NCBI RefSeq assembly: GCF_029543085.1
Contig: NZ_CP119967.1
Location: forward strand, 3,560,501-3,624,500
Direction of reading: 5' to 3'
Source of the DNA: Pseudomonas sp. A34-9
GTDB taxonomy: Bacteria > Pseudomonadota > Gammaproteobacteria > Pseudomonadales > Pseudomonadaceae
Length of the DNA stretch: 64,000 nt
The notes beneath the pieces are model-generated. The model made no database searches and was not told where the DNA came from. It was given only the letters and a program-made list of their open reading frames with translations. Position numbers and translations under genes: made by a program. Shown here one piece after another: positions 8,924-16,844 of the stretch (the first letter of the stretch is position 1; each line of letters begins with the position of its first letter).

Positions 8924-9901
8924 TTATTCGAACCATTCGTGGCGTTCGTTGAAGGTGTGGTGGATCAGGTCAGTCAGGGTCTGCACTTCGGCCACATTCT
9001 GCGACTCGGCGTTGACCGCCAGCCACGCCTGCAATTGCATCGGTTCTTCAAACAGCCCCGGCAGCGCGATCAGGCCACGGTCGAACCGGCTCATATACGC
9101 CGGCAACAAACCAATGCACGCGCTGCAACGGATCATCTCCAGCATCAATTCATAAGACTGCATCTGCACCACCCCGGCCAAGCGTTGTTCGACCAACTCG
9201 TTCCACGGCCGGAAACTGTCGATCTGCCGATCGTGTTGCCATTGCACGAGCATGAAGTCGGCGAGGTCGTCGGGGGTGTCCGGGCGGGCGGTGACGCGGG
9301 AGTAGCGTTTGGCGATGTGTGGCAGGTAGTCGAGGCGTGCCAGCGCTTGCGGTTCGCTGGTGGCGAAGGTCGGGCCCGGGTGCGGGGTTTCGCCGTGGGC
9401 AAGCCAGAGGACGACGTCGGCGCTGACGGCGCGCAGCGACAGTTCGCTGTCGAGGGCGATGATTTCCAGACGTACGCTGGCGTTGCGCCGCAGCAGTGCA
9501 ATGAGGTCGCGGCCGAGGATGTCGTGCAGGATCGATTCGGCGACGGCGAGGCGAATCAGCGGTTGTTCGATCACCGGCAGTTTGCGCTCGTTGGCCAGCG
9601 CCACCAGTTTGGCCTGCAGTTGCTGGCCTTCGCGGGTCAGGCTCAAGGCGCTGCCCTGAAAGCTGAACAGCGTGTGTTGCAGTTCTTGCTCAAGCTGCGC
9701 CAGTTGTTTGCGCAACAAGGTCGAGCGCACATTGAGGCTGCGCGCGGCTTGCATGAAGCAGCCGCAGCGGGCGCTGACCAGGAAGTATTGCGCGACATCC
9801 GGGTCGACCTTCGCGGCTTGCGCCAGCCAGGGTTCGTGGTTGTCGATTGGCCAGCGGAATTCGCCATTGCCCTGTCGTCCTGCGGGTTCGGTGAATGACA
9901 T
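8924..9901 (-). CDS. LysR-family transcriptional regulator
   Basis: The protein has 325 residues. The chosen start MSFTEPAGRQG is preceded by GGGAG. The winged helix-turn-helix spans about residues 40-95, with FLVSARCGCFMQAARSLNVR and a LTREGQQL wing. The effector-binding region follows from about 110. It lies downstream of the PpiC-terminated operon on the same strand, separated by a REP. Its target is not evident and a link to that operon is only positional. Confidence 0.85.
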   Translation of the reverse strand: MSFTEPAGRQGNGEFRWPIDNHEPWLAQAAKVDPDVAQYFLVSARCGCFMQAARSLNVRSTLLRKQLAQLEQELQHTLFSFQGSALSLTREGQQLQAKLVALANERKLPVIEQPLIRLAVAESILHDILGRDLIALLRRNASVRLEIIALDSELSLRAVSADVVLWLAHGETPHPGPTFATSEPQALARLDYLPHIAKRYSRVTARPDTPDDLADFMLVQWQHDRQIDSFRPWNELVEQRLAGVVQMQSYELMLEMIRCSACIGLLPAYMSRFDRGLIALPGLFEEPMQLQAWLAVNAESQNVAEVQTLTDLIHHTFNERHEWFE

Positions 9902-9949
9902 CGATGACTCCCTGTCGATCTTTGTATTTATGAATTCCACCCATCCCCA

Positions 9950-10039
9950 TGTGGGAGCGAGCCTGCTCGCGAAAGCGGTGTCTCAGACCCCGCAAGTGTT
10001 GAATGTGCAGACGCTTTCGCGAGCAGGCTCGCTCCCACA
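9950..10039. repeat. REP palindrome, family B
   Basis: The inverted repeat has arms TGTGGGAGCGAGCCTGCTCG / CGAGCAGGCTCGCTCCCACA with inner GAAAGCG/CGCTTTC pairing. It follows the last gene of the nine-gene minus-strand operon (ppiC) and probably marks its 3' end. Confidence 0.9.
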
Positions 10040-10062
10040 GGAGAAAAGTGGTGAAGGTGAAA

Positions 10063-11010
10063 TCAGTGTTTTTCCTCGAGGACTTTGTTGAGCTCGGCAC
10101 CGTCGATACTCAGCGTCGCGGTGTTGAGCATGCCGTCCAGGTACGCCTGGGCAATCTGCTCCTGCCGTTGTGTACGCAAGGCCTGGGTCAGTTGCTCGCG
10201 CAATTCGTCGAGGGTCGCCAGACGCGCTGGCAGTTGCTCGGTGAGTTTGATCACGTGAAATCCGGCGGCGCTCTGAACAGGCTCGGAAACCGCGCCAACC
10301 TTGAGCCGTGCCACGGCGCTACGCACTTCCGGGACGAGTTGCTGCAACGGTTGCAGACCGCTATCCCCACCACGTTCAGCGGTGACGCGATCCTGCGAAT
10401 ATTGAGTCGCCAGTGCGGCAAATTCCGCCGGCGTCGCCTGAGCCTTCTTGCTCAGGTCGGTAGCCTGCTTGCGCACGGTCTCAAGGTTCTGCGGGTCGTT
10501 CACCCCGAGGAAAATCTGGCTGACCCGATACAACGCCGGTGTCTGCCAATTCGCCTTGCCGGCGTCATAGGCCTGCTGCAACTCAGCGGCACTCGGATAG
10601 TCCGCCGGCACCTGGCTGACCGAACGCAAGTAATCGCGGAAGACAATCTGCTCAGTCGCCGCGCGAGTCTGCCGCGCTACATCCGGACGCTGCGCCCAAC
10701 CCTGCGCATCGGCCTGTTCCAGCACCGCTTTCTCGGCCAGACGCGTGCGAATCCAGCGCTCCAGCGCCTCACGATCGCCGCGTAATTGTTCGCGGGTTTG
10801 CGGCGGGACTGTCGCCAGCAACGCCTGCAATTCGTCAGGTGACACTTGCTGATTGCCCAACCGCGCCACCGCCGGCCCCGCAACAACCACCGCCAGCGGC
10901 GACGATTGCTGGGCGGCGACCGGGTCACTGCCCGGCCGCACCACCAGCGCCACGGCCACCACCAACAGCGCCACCGCAGCGGCGCTGATCACCATGGCAG
11001 GCTTTTTCAC
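10063..11010 (-). CDS. PpiC-type peptidyl-prolyl isomerase (periplasmic foldase)
   Basis: The protein has 315 residues. An N-terminal hydrophobic segment (about 6-26) anchors it to the inner membrane or is cleaved. A SurA-N-like helical region spans about 50-130, and the parvulin domain about 138-240 begins YRVSQIFLGV and ends with AGFHVIKL. These enzymes catalyse proline isomerisation and chaperone envelope proteins. It is the last gene of the operon, and its start overlaps the YbjN stop by four bases. Its likely clients are the outer-membrane proteins (TpsB, porin) of the same operon. The matching P. aeruginosa gene is, from memory, PA0699. Confidence 0.85.
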   Translation of the reverse strand: MKKPAMVISAAAVALLVVAVALVVRPGSDPVAAQQSSPLAVVVAGPAVARLGNQQVSPDELQALLATVPPQTREQLRGDREALERWIRTRLAEKAVLEQADAQGWAQRPDVARQTRAATEQIVFRDYLRSVSQVPADYPSAAELQQAYDAGKANWQTPALYRVSQIFLGVNDPQNLETVRKQATDLSKKAQATPAEFAALATQYSQDRVTAERGGDSGLQPLQQLVPEVRSAVARLKVGAVSEPVQSAAGFHVIKLTEQLPARLATLDELREQLTQALRTQRQEQIAQAYLDGMLNTATLSIDGAELNKVLEEKH

Positions 11011-11477
11011 AGCGCGACTTCCTCTTGTTCAGCGACGGCCACTTTCGCGGTGGATGCTTGCGCGGCCTGAGTGAAATCACGCAGGTAGACGATGAACTCC
11101 TGCAACAGGCGATCCCACAATTCCAGGTTGCCGCGCAGGTGATCGTTGCTTACGCCTGCCGCCACCACCACGTCCATTTCCATCACCAGAAACTCGCCTT
11201 GCAACGACAACCGGGCAAAGCGACGGCTGGCGTTCCACTGCTCGGCCACACCCTGTGGCAACTCACCCTGCACGCGCAGCGCACAGCTGAAGGTGAAGTC
11301 GACGTAGCTGCCCTGCTCCACCGCCGGGTTGCCGAAACGCACGGCGTAGCCGATGCCCTGGCTGGCGCTGAGCAACTGGACGATGCCGTTCTGCTCGGTC
11401 TGATTGACGCGATAACCGGCGGCTTGCAGGACTTCGGTCAGGGATTGTGGGGAAACATGGCTGATCAATTGGGTCAT
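11007..11477 (-). CDS. YbjN-domain protein
   Basis: The protein has 156 residues and no signal peptide. The fold pattern matches YbjN: SLTEVLQAAGYRV at the N-terminus, GIGYAVRFGN, then WNASRRFARLSLQGEFLVME and a C-terminal amphipathic helix with WDRLLQEFIVYLRDF. Such domains resemble type III secretion chaperones and often act as adaptors. It overlaps the downstream ppiC start by four bases. An adaptor or chaperone role within the operon's TonB-like system is inferred. Confidence 0.75.
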   Translation of the reverse strand: MTQLISHVSPQSLTEVLQAAGYRVNQTEQNGIVQLLSASQGIGYAVRFGNPAVEQGSYVDFTFSCALRVQGELPQGVAEQWNASRRFARLSLQGEFLVMEMDVVVAAGVSNDHLRGNLELWDRLLQEFIVYLRDFTQAAQASTAKVAVAEQEEVAL

Positions 11478-11494
11478 TGTTTCTTCCTTGTTTA

Positions 11495-12136
11495 TCAGTG
11501 CGTGAGCGCGGCTTGCGGCGCGTCGAATTGAGTCTTGTAAAGGTCATCGCCGAACCCTTGGGCCAGTTCATCGAACTTGACCCGGGCGCTGCCCGCGAAG
11601 GGCTGGCGGATCTTCATCACCTCGGCCACATCGATGTTTTCGTAGGCGGTGAGGATCTGTTTGGCGACGCCGTACATCTGCTGATTCTTGACTGAACATT
11701 GCTGCACTTGTGTGTCACGTTCAGTCAATTGCGCTTGAAGCTTAGACCGTTCTGCCTCTTTGGCACGGGCCATGACCAGCAACTCGTCATAGGCCTTTTT
11801 GAACTTGCCGGTCTGCTCGGCGCTGGCCGCCATTTGTGCCTGCGCCTGGCTGTGCAGGCTCTGCTGCTGCCCGGCGAGTTGCTCGGCGAGTTGCTCGGCA
11901 ACGCCCTTGGCCTTGGCCAGTTCAGCAGTCAATTGCTTGATTTGCGCCTGCGCAGCCTTGGCCTCATTCTGCGCCGCCAGTTGCGCGGCGCTGGCCTGGG
12001 CCTGCTGACTTTGCAGGGCCTGCAACTGTTGCGTGGTGCTGCGCAATTGCGTGCGCAGGCGTTCTTCCATGCCTTCGGCATGCGCGCCAGTGGCGATCAA
12101 AAGCCCGAGCCCGAGCCACACAAATCGCGTTTTCAT
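11495..12136 (-). CDS. Periplasmic coiled-coil protein
   Basis: The protein has 213 residues. A signal peptide ends at GAHA (residues 1-20). Residues about 25-145 form a long Ala/Gln-rich heptad coiled coil (LRSTTQQLQALQSQQAQASA and similar). A short globular C-terminal part contains VKNQQMYGVAKQILTAYENI. No enzymatic motif is seen. It lies between the porin and ybjN genes, so it may be a structural linker in the periplasm. Function is otherwise unknown. Confidence 0.7.
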   Translation of the reverse strand: MKTRFVWLGLGLLIATGAHAEGMEERLRTQLRSTTQQLQALQSQQAQASAAQLAAQNEAKAAQAQIKQLTAELAKAKGVAEQLAEQLAGQQQSLHSQAQAQMAASAEQTGKFKKAYDELLVMARAKEAERSKLQAQLTERDTQVQQCSVKNQQMYGVAKQILTAYENIDVAEVMKIRQPFAGSARVKFDELAQGFGDDLYKTQFDAPQAALTH

Positions 12137-12153
12137 AACCCTCTCCCGGCGCC

Positions 12154-13851
12154 TTAGAAGCGCGTGTTGATCTCAAGCTGCAAGACGTCGATGTCGAACG
12201 GCGCGCCGTACACCGCTTCGGTGCTCATCCAGCGACCGGTCGCGTAAACGTTCTTCGCCAGACCGTAGTTGCCGCCAATGAAATAGCCCTTGGCGTTGGT
12301 GCCACCGAGATGAAATGACGAGTCGTTGAAGCCGTCCGGCAACGCGTCCGGCTGGATGTATTTGTAGCCAGCGAACATGTTCCAGTCGCCTTGCTTTTTC
12401 AGGTCCAGCGCGCTGCCAAGCGTGAACTGCACCATCCATGCATTGGCGCCGCTTTCGATGTCGCCGTTGCTGTCGAGGTTGTTGACGATCTGCCCGGCCG
12501 AACGCTTGCGCATGTCGCCTTCGTCGTAAGCGAGGTTGTGGATGTAGTTGCCCTGGCTGCGCAGTTTGAAGTCTTCTGGCAGGTCGGCATCCCACACTAC
12601 GTTCAGATCAAGCAGATTGAATTCCGAAGCAAGGCCGACAAACTGAGGCTGCGGCGTGGTGGTCGGGTTGAGCGGGTTCGGCGTGATGTCACGCAGCAGG
12701 AACACGCTGTTGCCCTTTTGCATGAACGCCGCGCGGCTGCCGTCGCTGTCGCAACCCGGCGCGCCGGCCCACGGTTCGCAAGGGCTGGAACGCTGACCCT
12801 GAATGTCGTCGAAGCGGTAGTACGCCAGCGCACCTTTCAAGCGGTTGTTGCTGTTGATCGCCCATTTGGCGCCGATCTGCGCACCGTACAGCCACTTGTT
12901 GTCGCTCTCTTCCTTGTCGAAGCCGTTGCTGCTGGCGGTGTCGTTGGTGTAATCCACCGGGAACGCGCCGACGGTGCCGAACACGCCCCAATCGCGGTTG
13001 AGCTTGTGGTCGAAAATCGCTGCCATGCCGTCGAAGTTCAAGTCGTTGGAATAGAGCATGTCGGTGGACATGAACGGGTTGGCGAAACGCCCGCCGGTCA
13101 GGGTCAGTTCATCCGTCGGCTTCCAGTTCAGGTAGCCCTGATCGAGCCAGATGTCCTTTTTGGCGAAACCGCCGCCGAGGCTTTGCGTAGTCGACACCGG
13201 GTTGTTGTCCGAACCGGTGCCGATGCGAATGCCGGCGGTCCACTGCGGCGAGATCTCCGCTTTCATGCCCAGTCGCGCACGAATACGGAACTGGTTGGTG
13301 CGGTCTTCGCGGGTGTTGAGCAGTGGCGGCAGATTGGTGCTGCTGTTGGGATTGACGTCGTACGGGCCGTTGTTGTTGAGCTTGGCGAAGTCGACGATCT
13401 CGTTGCTGTTGCTGTCGGAGTAGTAGCGCGACTCGTCACGCAAACGAATGTCGCCGTCGAAACTGATGCGTGCAGCCCATTCCGGAAAGCTGTTGGGCGC
13501 GGCCCAGTTTTCCTGTTTGGCGGTGGCCATGACCTCAGCTTTGACCTGATCACGAATCTGGTCACGCACGGCAGCTGGCACGTATTGCACACGCACGTCA
13601 CCCGGCGCCGCCACTGGCCCGGCCGCGACGGCGGTGGAAGCCGCTGCTTGTTTAGCCTGCGCCGCTTCGTTCTGCGCCTGAGCGATCAGCGCGTCGGCCT
13701 TGTCCTGTTTCAGAATGCCCTGCTCGACCAGCAAGCGGATCAGATTGATCGTGGCGTTCTCCGAGGGCGCAGGCGCTGCCACGGCCTGACCGACCAGGGT
13801 CGCAATGACCATGCCGACCGCCAGGGACAATCGATTCACGTTGGAAATCAT
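12154..13851 (-). CDS. Putative outer-membrane porin (Porin_5-like)
   Basis: The protein has 565 residues. An AAAGGAG Shine-Dalgarno ten bases upstream supports MISNVNRLSLAVG over a start seven codons earlier, which would sit on the Shine-Dalgarno itself. A signal peptide ends at AVAAP. A short helical segment (about 30-75, IRLLVEQGILKQDKADALIA) precedes a beta-barrel ending in the canonical C-terminal Phe (QLEINTRF). Alternating WTAGIRIGTGSDNNP and YLNWKPTDELTLTGGRF strands fit the putative-porin family. It is encoded between the tonB and coiled-coil genes, so a TonB-energised or regulated pore is plausible but unproven. Confidence 0.8.
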   Translation of the reverse strand: MISNVNRLSLAVGMVIATLVGQAVAAPAPSENATINLIRLLVEQGILKQDKADALIAQAQNEAAQAKQAAASTAVAAGPVAAPGDVRVQYVPAAVRDQIRDQVKAEVMATAKQENWAAPNSFPEWAARISFDGDIRLRDESRYYSDSNSNEIVDFAKLNNNGPYDVNPNSSTNLPPLLNTREDRTNQFRIRARLGMKAEISPQWTAGIRIGTGSDNNPVSTTQSLGGGFAKKDIWLDQGYLNWKPTDELTLTGGRFANPFMSTDMLYSNDLNFDGMAAIFDHKLNRDWGVFGTVGAFPVDYTNDTASSNGFDKEESDNKWLYGAQIGAKWAINSNNRLKGALAYYRFDDIQGQRSSPCEPWAGAPGCDSDGSRAAFMQKGNSVFLLRDITPNPLNPTTTPQPQFVGLASEFNLLDLNVVWDADLPEDFKLRSQGNYIHNLAYDEGDMRKRSAGQIVNNLDSNGDIESGANAWMVQFTLGSALDLKKQGDWNMFAGYKYIQPDALPDGFNDSSFHLGGTNAKGYFIGGNYGLAKNVYATGRWMSTEAVYGAPFDIDVLQLEINTRF

Positions 13852-13890
13852 CTGCACACAACTCCTTTTCATACAGCTTTATGAATTCGG

Positions 13891-14595
13891 TTAACCCGGA
13901 CGCCGCCCTTGCAGGGACATGCGCACAGGCAGGGTGATGGAGGCCGGCGGCCGTTCGCTCAGGTGCGGCGCGTTACGCAGTGCCGCCAACACTTGAGTGT
14001 CAATCTCGGGGTTGCCGCTGGACTTGATCAGCTCAACCCGGGTGATCTCGCCGACGCTGCTCAGCCAGACATCGGCCTGCAGCGAGAACGCGAGGTTGCG
14101 CAGGTCGGGGTTCTCGCGCAGCAGCTTCTGGAAGGTGAACGCGAGGAACTGGCTGTAAGTGCCGTTGCCCAGTCGTCCGCCACCGGCACCGGCCATGCCG
14201 CCGCCCTTGCCCGCGCCGATGTTGAACGCGTCGTTACCGGACTGAGCGTCGCCGTCCATTTGCATCGGATTGGCCAGATCGTCCGCCGGCGATGGCGGAG
14301 CTTCTTCCTCGGGCTTGACCTCTTCCGGTTCCGGCGTTGGCTCAGGCTCGACGACTTTTTCTTCCACCGGGGTTTCCGGCTCTGGCGGTTTTTCCGGCGG
14401 CGGAGGTGGCGGTGGCGGCAGCGGAATGATCGTCGGCACCTTCGGCGCTTCGCGGCGGATGCCGCTCATGTCGTTGGCCCATTGCCAGAGGAACCACGCA
14501 GCGAGCGCGCCGATCAGCAATCCGGCGCCCCATTTCGCATAACGCAGCGCTGGTTTTTTCACCGGCAGCGGCTCGATCGGAAGTTGTGCGGTCAT
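13891..14595 (-). CDS. TonB-family energy transducer
   Basis: The protein has 234 residues: a single N-terminal transmembrane helix (about 21-42), a Pro/Glu-rich periplasmic spacer (about 55-100) with PLPPPPPPPPEKPPEPETP, a Gly-rich stretch, and a TonB/TolA C-terminal domain (about 150-234) with LQADVWLSSVGEITRVELIK. It couples inner-membrane proton motive force to an outer-membrane partner through ExbB/ExbD, whose genes lie immediately upstream (gap of three bases from exbD). The outer-membrane partner is probably the TpsB or the porin of the operon. Confidence 0.85.
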   Translation of the reverse strand: MTAQLPIEPLPVKKPALRYAKWGAGLLIGALAAWFLWQWANDMSGIRREAPKVPTIIPLPPPPPPPPEKPPEPETPVEEKVVEPEPTPEPEEVKPEEEAPPSPADDLANPMQMDGDAQSGNDAFNIGAGKGGGMAGAGGGRLGNGTYSQFLAFTFQKLLRENPDLRNLAFSLQADVWLSSVGEITRVELIKSSGNPEIDTQVLAALRNAPHLSERPPASITLPVRMSLQGRRPG

Positions 14596-14598
14596 GAC

Positions 14599-15024
14599 TC
14601 AGCCCTGACTCGGTTTGCCGGTGACGAGACCGACCTGGGACAGTTCGAGCCGGCGCAACAGGTCCAGCACTTCGATGACTTTCTGGTATTGCACTGTGGC
14701 GTCGCCGCGCACGATCACCGGGAAATCCGGGCTCTGCGCTTTCTCGATGCGCAGGCGTTCTTCCAGCTCGGCCAGGGTCACCGGGTAGGCATCGAGGAAC
14801 ACCTGGCCGCCGTCGTTGACCGAGATCGCCTTGGTCTTGGCCTCGGACAGCGACACCGACGCGCTGGCCTTGGGCAGGTTGATCTGGATCCCGGAGACCT
14901 GCGCGGTGGCGGTGAGGATGAACATCACCAGCACCACCATCAGCACGTCGACCAGCGGGGTGATGTTGATGCTGTCCACCGCGGCATCTTCGTCATCGTC
15001 GTGGGAGGCATTTACGGACGCCAT
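14599..15024 (-). CDS. exbD: ExbD/TolR-family proton-channel subunit
   Basis: The protein has 141 residues with one transmembrane helix (about 25-43). The catalytic membrane Asp is in INITPLVDVLMVVLVMF, and a periplasmic ExbD domain ends in VGLVTGKPSQG. With ExbB it forms the proton-driven motor that energises TonB. It lies 11 bases after the ExbB-fusion gene. The P. aeruginosa counterpart is probably exbD2 of the pdt locus. Confidence 0.9.
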   Translation of the reverse strand: MASVNASHDDDEDAAVDSINITPLVDVLMVVLVMFILTATAQVSGIQINLPKASASVSLSEAKTKAISVNDGGQVFLDAYPVTLAELEERLRIEKAQSPDFPVIVRGDATVQYQKVIEVLDLLRRLELSQVGLVTGKPSQG

Positions 15025-15035
15025 GTCAGTGCTCC

Positions 15036-16832
15036 TCAGGCCGGTACGGAGTGGTTGGTGTGATGGCCGCGATGCGCCGCCTCACTGAACTGGCTCTCGC
15101 CGTGCATCTCCGCCAGCCGGGTGATGAACTCGTCGACGAACACACGCATGTCGGCGCTGACTTCCTTGTTGCGGGTGATCAGGCGGTTGTAACCAAACAG
15201 CGCCGGAATCGCGACGAACAGGCCCATCGCCGTGGCCAACAACGCGGCGGCCATACCGGGAGCAATGGCGTTGATGTTGACGTCGCCGGCCATCGCGGTG
15301 CCGAGGAACACCACCATGATCCCCAGCACCGTACCGAGCAGACCGATGTAAGGGCCGCCGGCGATGGCGTTGGACAGGGTCGAGAGTTTCGAACTCAGTT
15401 GCTGGTTTTCACGGGTGCGCACGCCGTCCATGGAGCAACGGATCGCTTCGATGGTGGCGGCGGACACCGACGAGGTATCGGCACCCTGCTCGCGGCGGGT
15501 GCGGATCTCTTTGACCGCCACCAGGTACAGGCGCCACAGCGACGAATGCTGCAGGCGCTGGGCGAGTTGCGCGTCGTCGGCGAACATCTCCAGACGCGTG
15601 CCGACCTTGGCGAACTGCACACGGAAGTCTTCGTTGGCGGCGGACACGCGGCTGAGGCTGCGGTTCTTGCGCAGCATGATGATCCACGACTGGAACATCA
15701 TCAGCACCAGCACGGCGATGATCACCCAGGCGTCGATTGGCACGGCGTTGAGCAGGAAGCCGAGGCTGCCGAAACCGAACCCGGACTGCTCTTCGTCGAC
15801 GCCGTAAGCCACCAGTTTCGACTCGGCGCCTTGCGAGGTGGCGTCGGCCAGCAGCAGCGGCGCCGGGCGTGACACTTTCGACAAGCGCAATTCGTCGATG
15901 GCGCCCACGAACGGCTGGAACGGGCCTTCATGCACGTCAGCACCGATGGCCATGACCGAGTTGAATGCCGGCATCGCCTGGGCGAGCGTCGCGCCTTCGC
16001 GGCCATTGATGTACAGCGTGACTTTCGAGCCCTCAGCGGTCAGCGCGATGTGCTGCCATTGGCCCGGATTAAGCGCTTGGGTAGCGACCGCACGTTGGCC
16101 GTCGATCTCCACAAACGGCACCCCTTGGTTGGCACCGATCAGTAGACTGTTGGCTCCTTCACGACGGGCGAGAATCAGTTGCTCGCCACTGGCCTGATCC
16201 AGACGCAGCCAGGCACTGAAGGTGAACGCACTGCCGGCGTTGTGCTGCAAGGAAGGACTGGCCGGCAGCAACAATGGCTGGCCGCTGAACTGCAACGCGC
16301 GCCCCACTACGCCGTCAATCGACGCGCCAGTCGCACTTTGCGCGGTGTTGCCGTAGGCGGTGGTGTCTTTGGCCGGGGTGCCGGTGGCGCCGTCAAAGTG
16401 ATAGAGCGCGGTGTAATTAGGATCGAACGTCAGTTGGCCGTTGCCGGTCGCCGGGGCCTTCTGATTGCCGTAATACATCCAGATGTCCTGGCGCTGACCG
16501 CCCTCGACATTCGGCACATCAACCCAAATCAGCGCCATGCCCATCAGCGCGTCGAAGCTTTCGATCTGGTGATTGAGCACAGTCTTGTCGTCAGCCGCGA
16601 CGAAGCGCAGATCCGAACCGTCCTCTTTCACCCCGTCAAAGGTGAAGTTGCCGGTGTGCAGGCGCACCAACAGCGCCGTGCGGCCGAGGGCCTGATTGAT
16701 CGCCGCGCCTTGTGGCGTGGTGTCGACGGCGATCTGTTTGCGATAGTGCCAGTCGTCCTGCCACCAGGCCTGAGCCGTGGCCGGGAGCACGAAGCCCAGG
16801 CAGATCAACAACGAAAGAATGAGGCGCTGCAT
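15036..16832 (-). CDS. exbB: DUF2341-LamG-ExbB fusion (MotA/TolQ/ExbB channel protein)
   Basis: At 598 residues this is far longer than a normal ExbB (about 240). In order: a signal peptide (1-20, ending ATAQA); a DUF2341-like region (about 22-140, WWQDDWHYRKQIAVDTTPQG); a LamG/concanavalin-like domain (about 150-325, TFSAWLRLDQASGEQLILAR and WQHIALTAEGSKVTLYINGR); a transmembrane helix (about 362-385); a cytoplasmic helical stretch; and a MotA/TolQ/ExbB domain (about 460-575, GPYIGLLGTVLGIMVVF). The lectin-like part would face the periplasm. This suggests the motor senses or binds an envelope glycan or exported ligand, which is inference. The following exbD and tonB genes complete the motor. 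Confidence 0.88.
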   Translation of the reverse strand: MQRLILSLLICLGFVLPATAQAWWQDDWHYRKQIAVDTTPQGAAINQALGRTALLVRLHTGNFTFDGVKEDGSDLRFVAADDKTVLNHQIESFDALMGMALIWVDVPNVEGGQRQDIWMYYGNQKAPATGNGQLTFDPNYTALYHFDGATGTPAKDTTAYGNTAQSATGASIDGVVGRALQFSGQPLLLPASPSLQHNAGSAFTFSAWLRLDQASGEQLILARREGANSLLIGANQGVPFVEIDGQRAVATQALNPGQWQHIALTAEGSKVTLYINGREGATLAQAMPAFNSVMAIGADVHEGPFQPFVGAIDELRLSKVSRPAPLLLADATSQGAESKLVAYGVDEEQSGFGFGSLGFLLNAVPIDAWVIIAVLVLMMFQSWIIMLRKNRSLSRVSAANEDFRVQFAKVGTRLEMFADDAQLAQRLQHSSLWRLYLVAVKEIRTRREQGADTSSVSAATIEAIRCSMDGVRTRENQQLSSKLSTLSNAIAGGPYIGLLGTVLGIMVVFLGTAMAGDVNINAIAPGMAAALLATAMGLFVAIPALFGYNRLITRNKEVSADMRVFVDEFITRLAEMHGESQFSEAAHRGHHTNHSVPA

Positions 16833-16844
16833 GAACGTGCTCCT

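Noticed and set aside
12391..13884. Long plus-strand frame opposite the porin gene
   Set aside because: Antisense shadow of the high-GC porin gene. The porin has a Shine-Dalgarno, signal peptide and C-terminal Phe.
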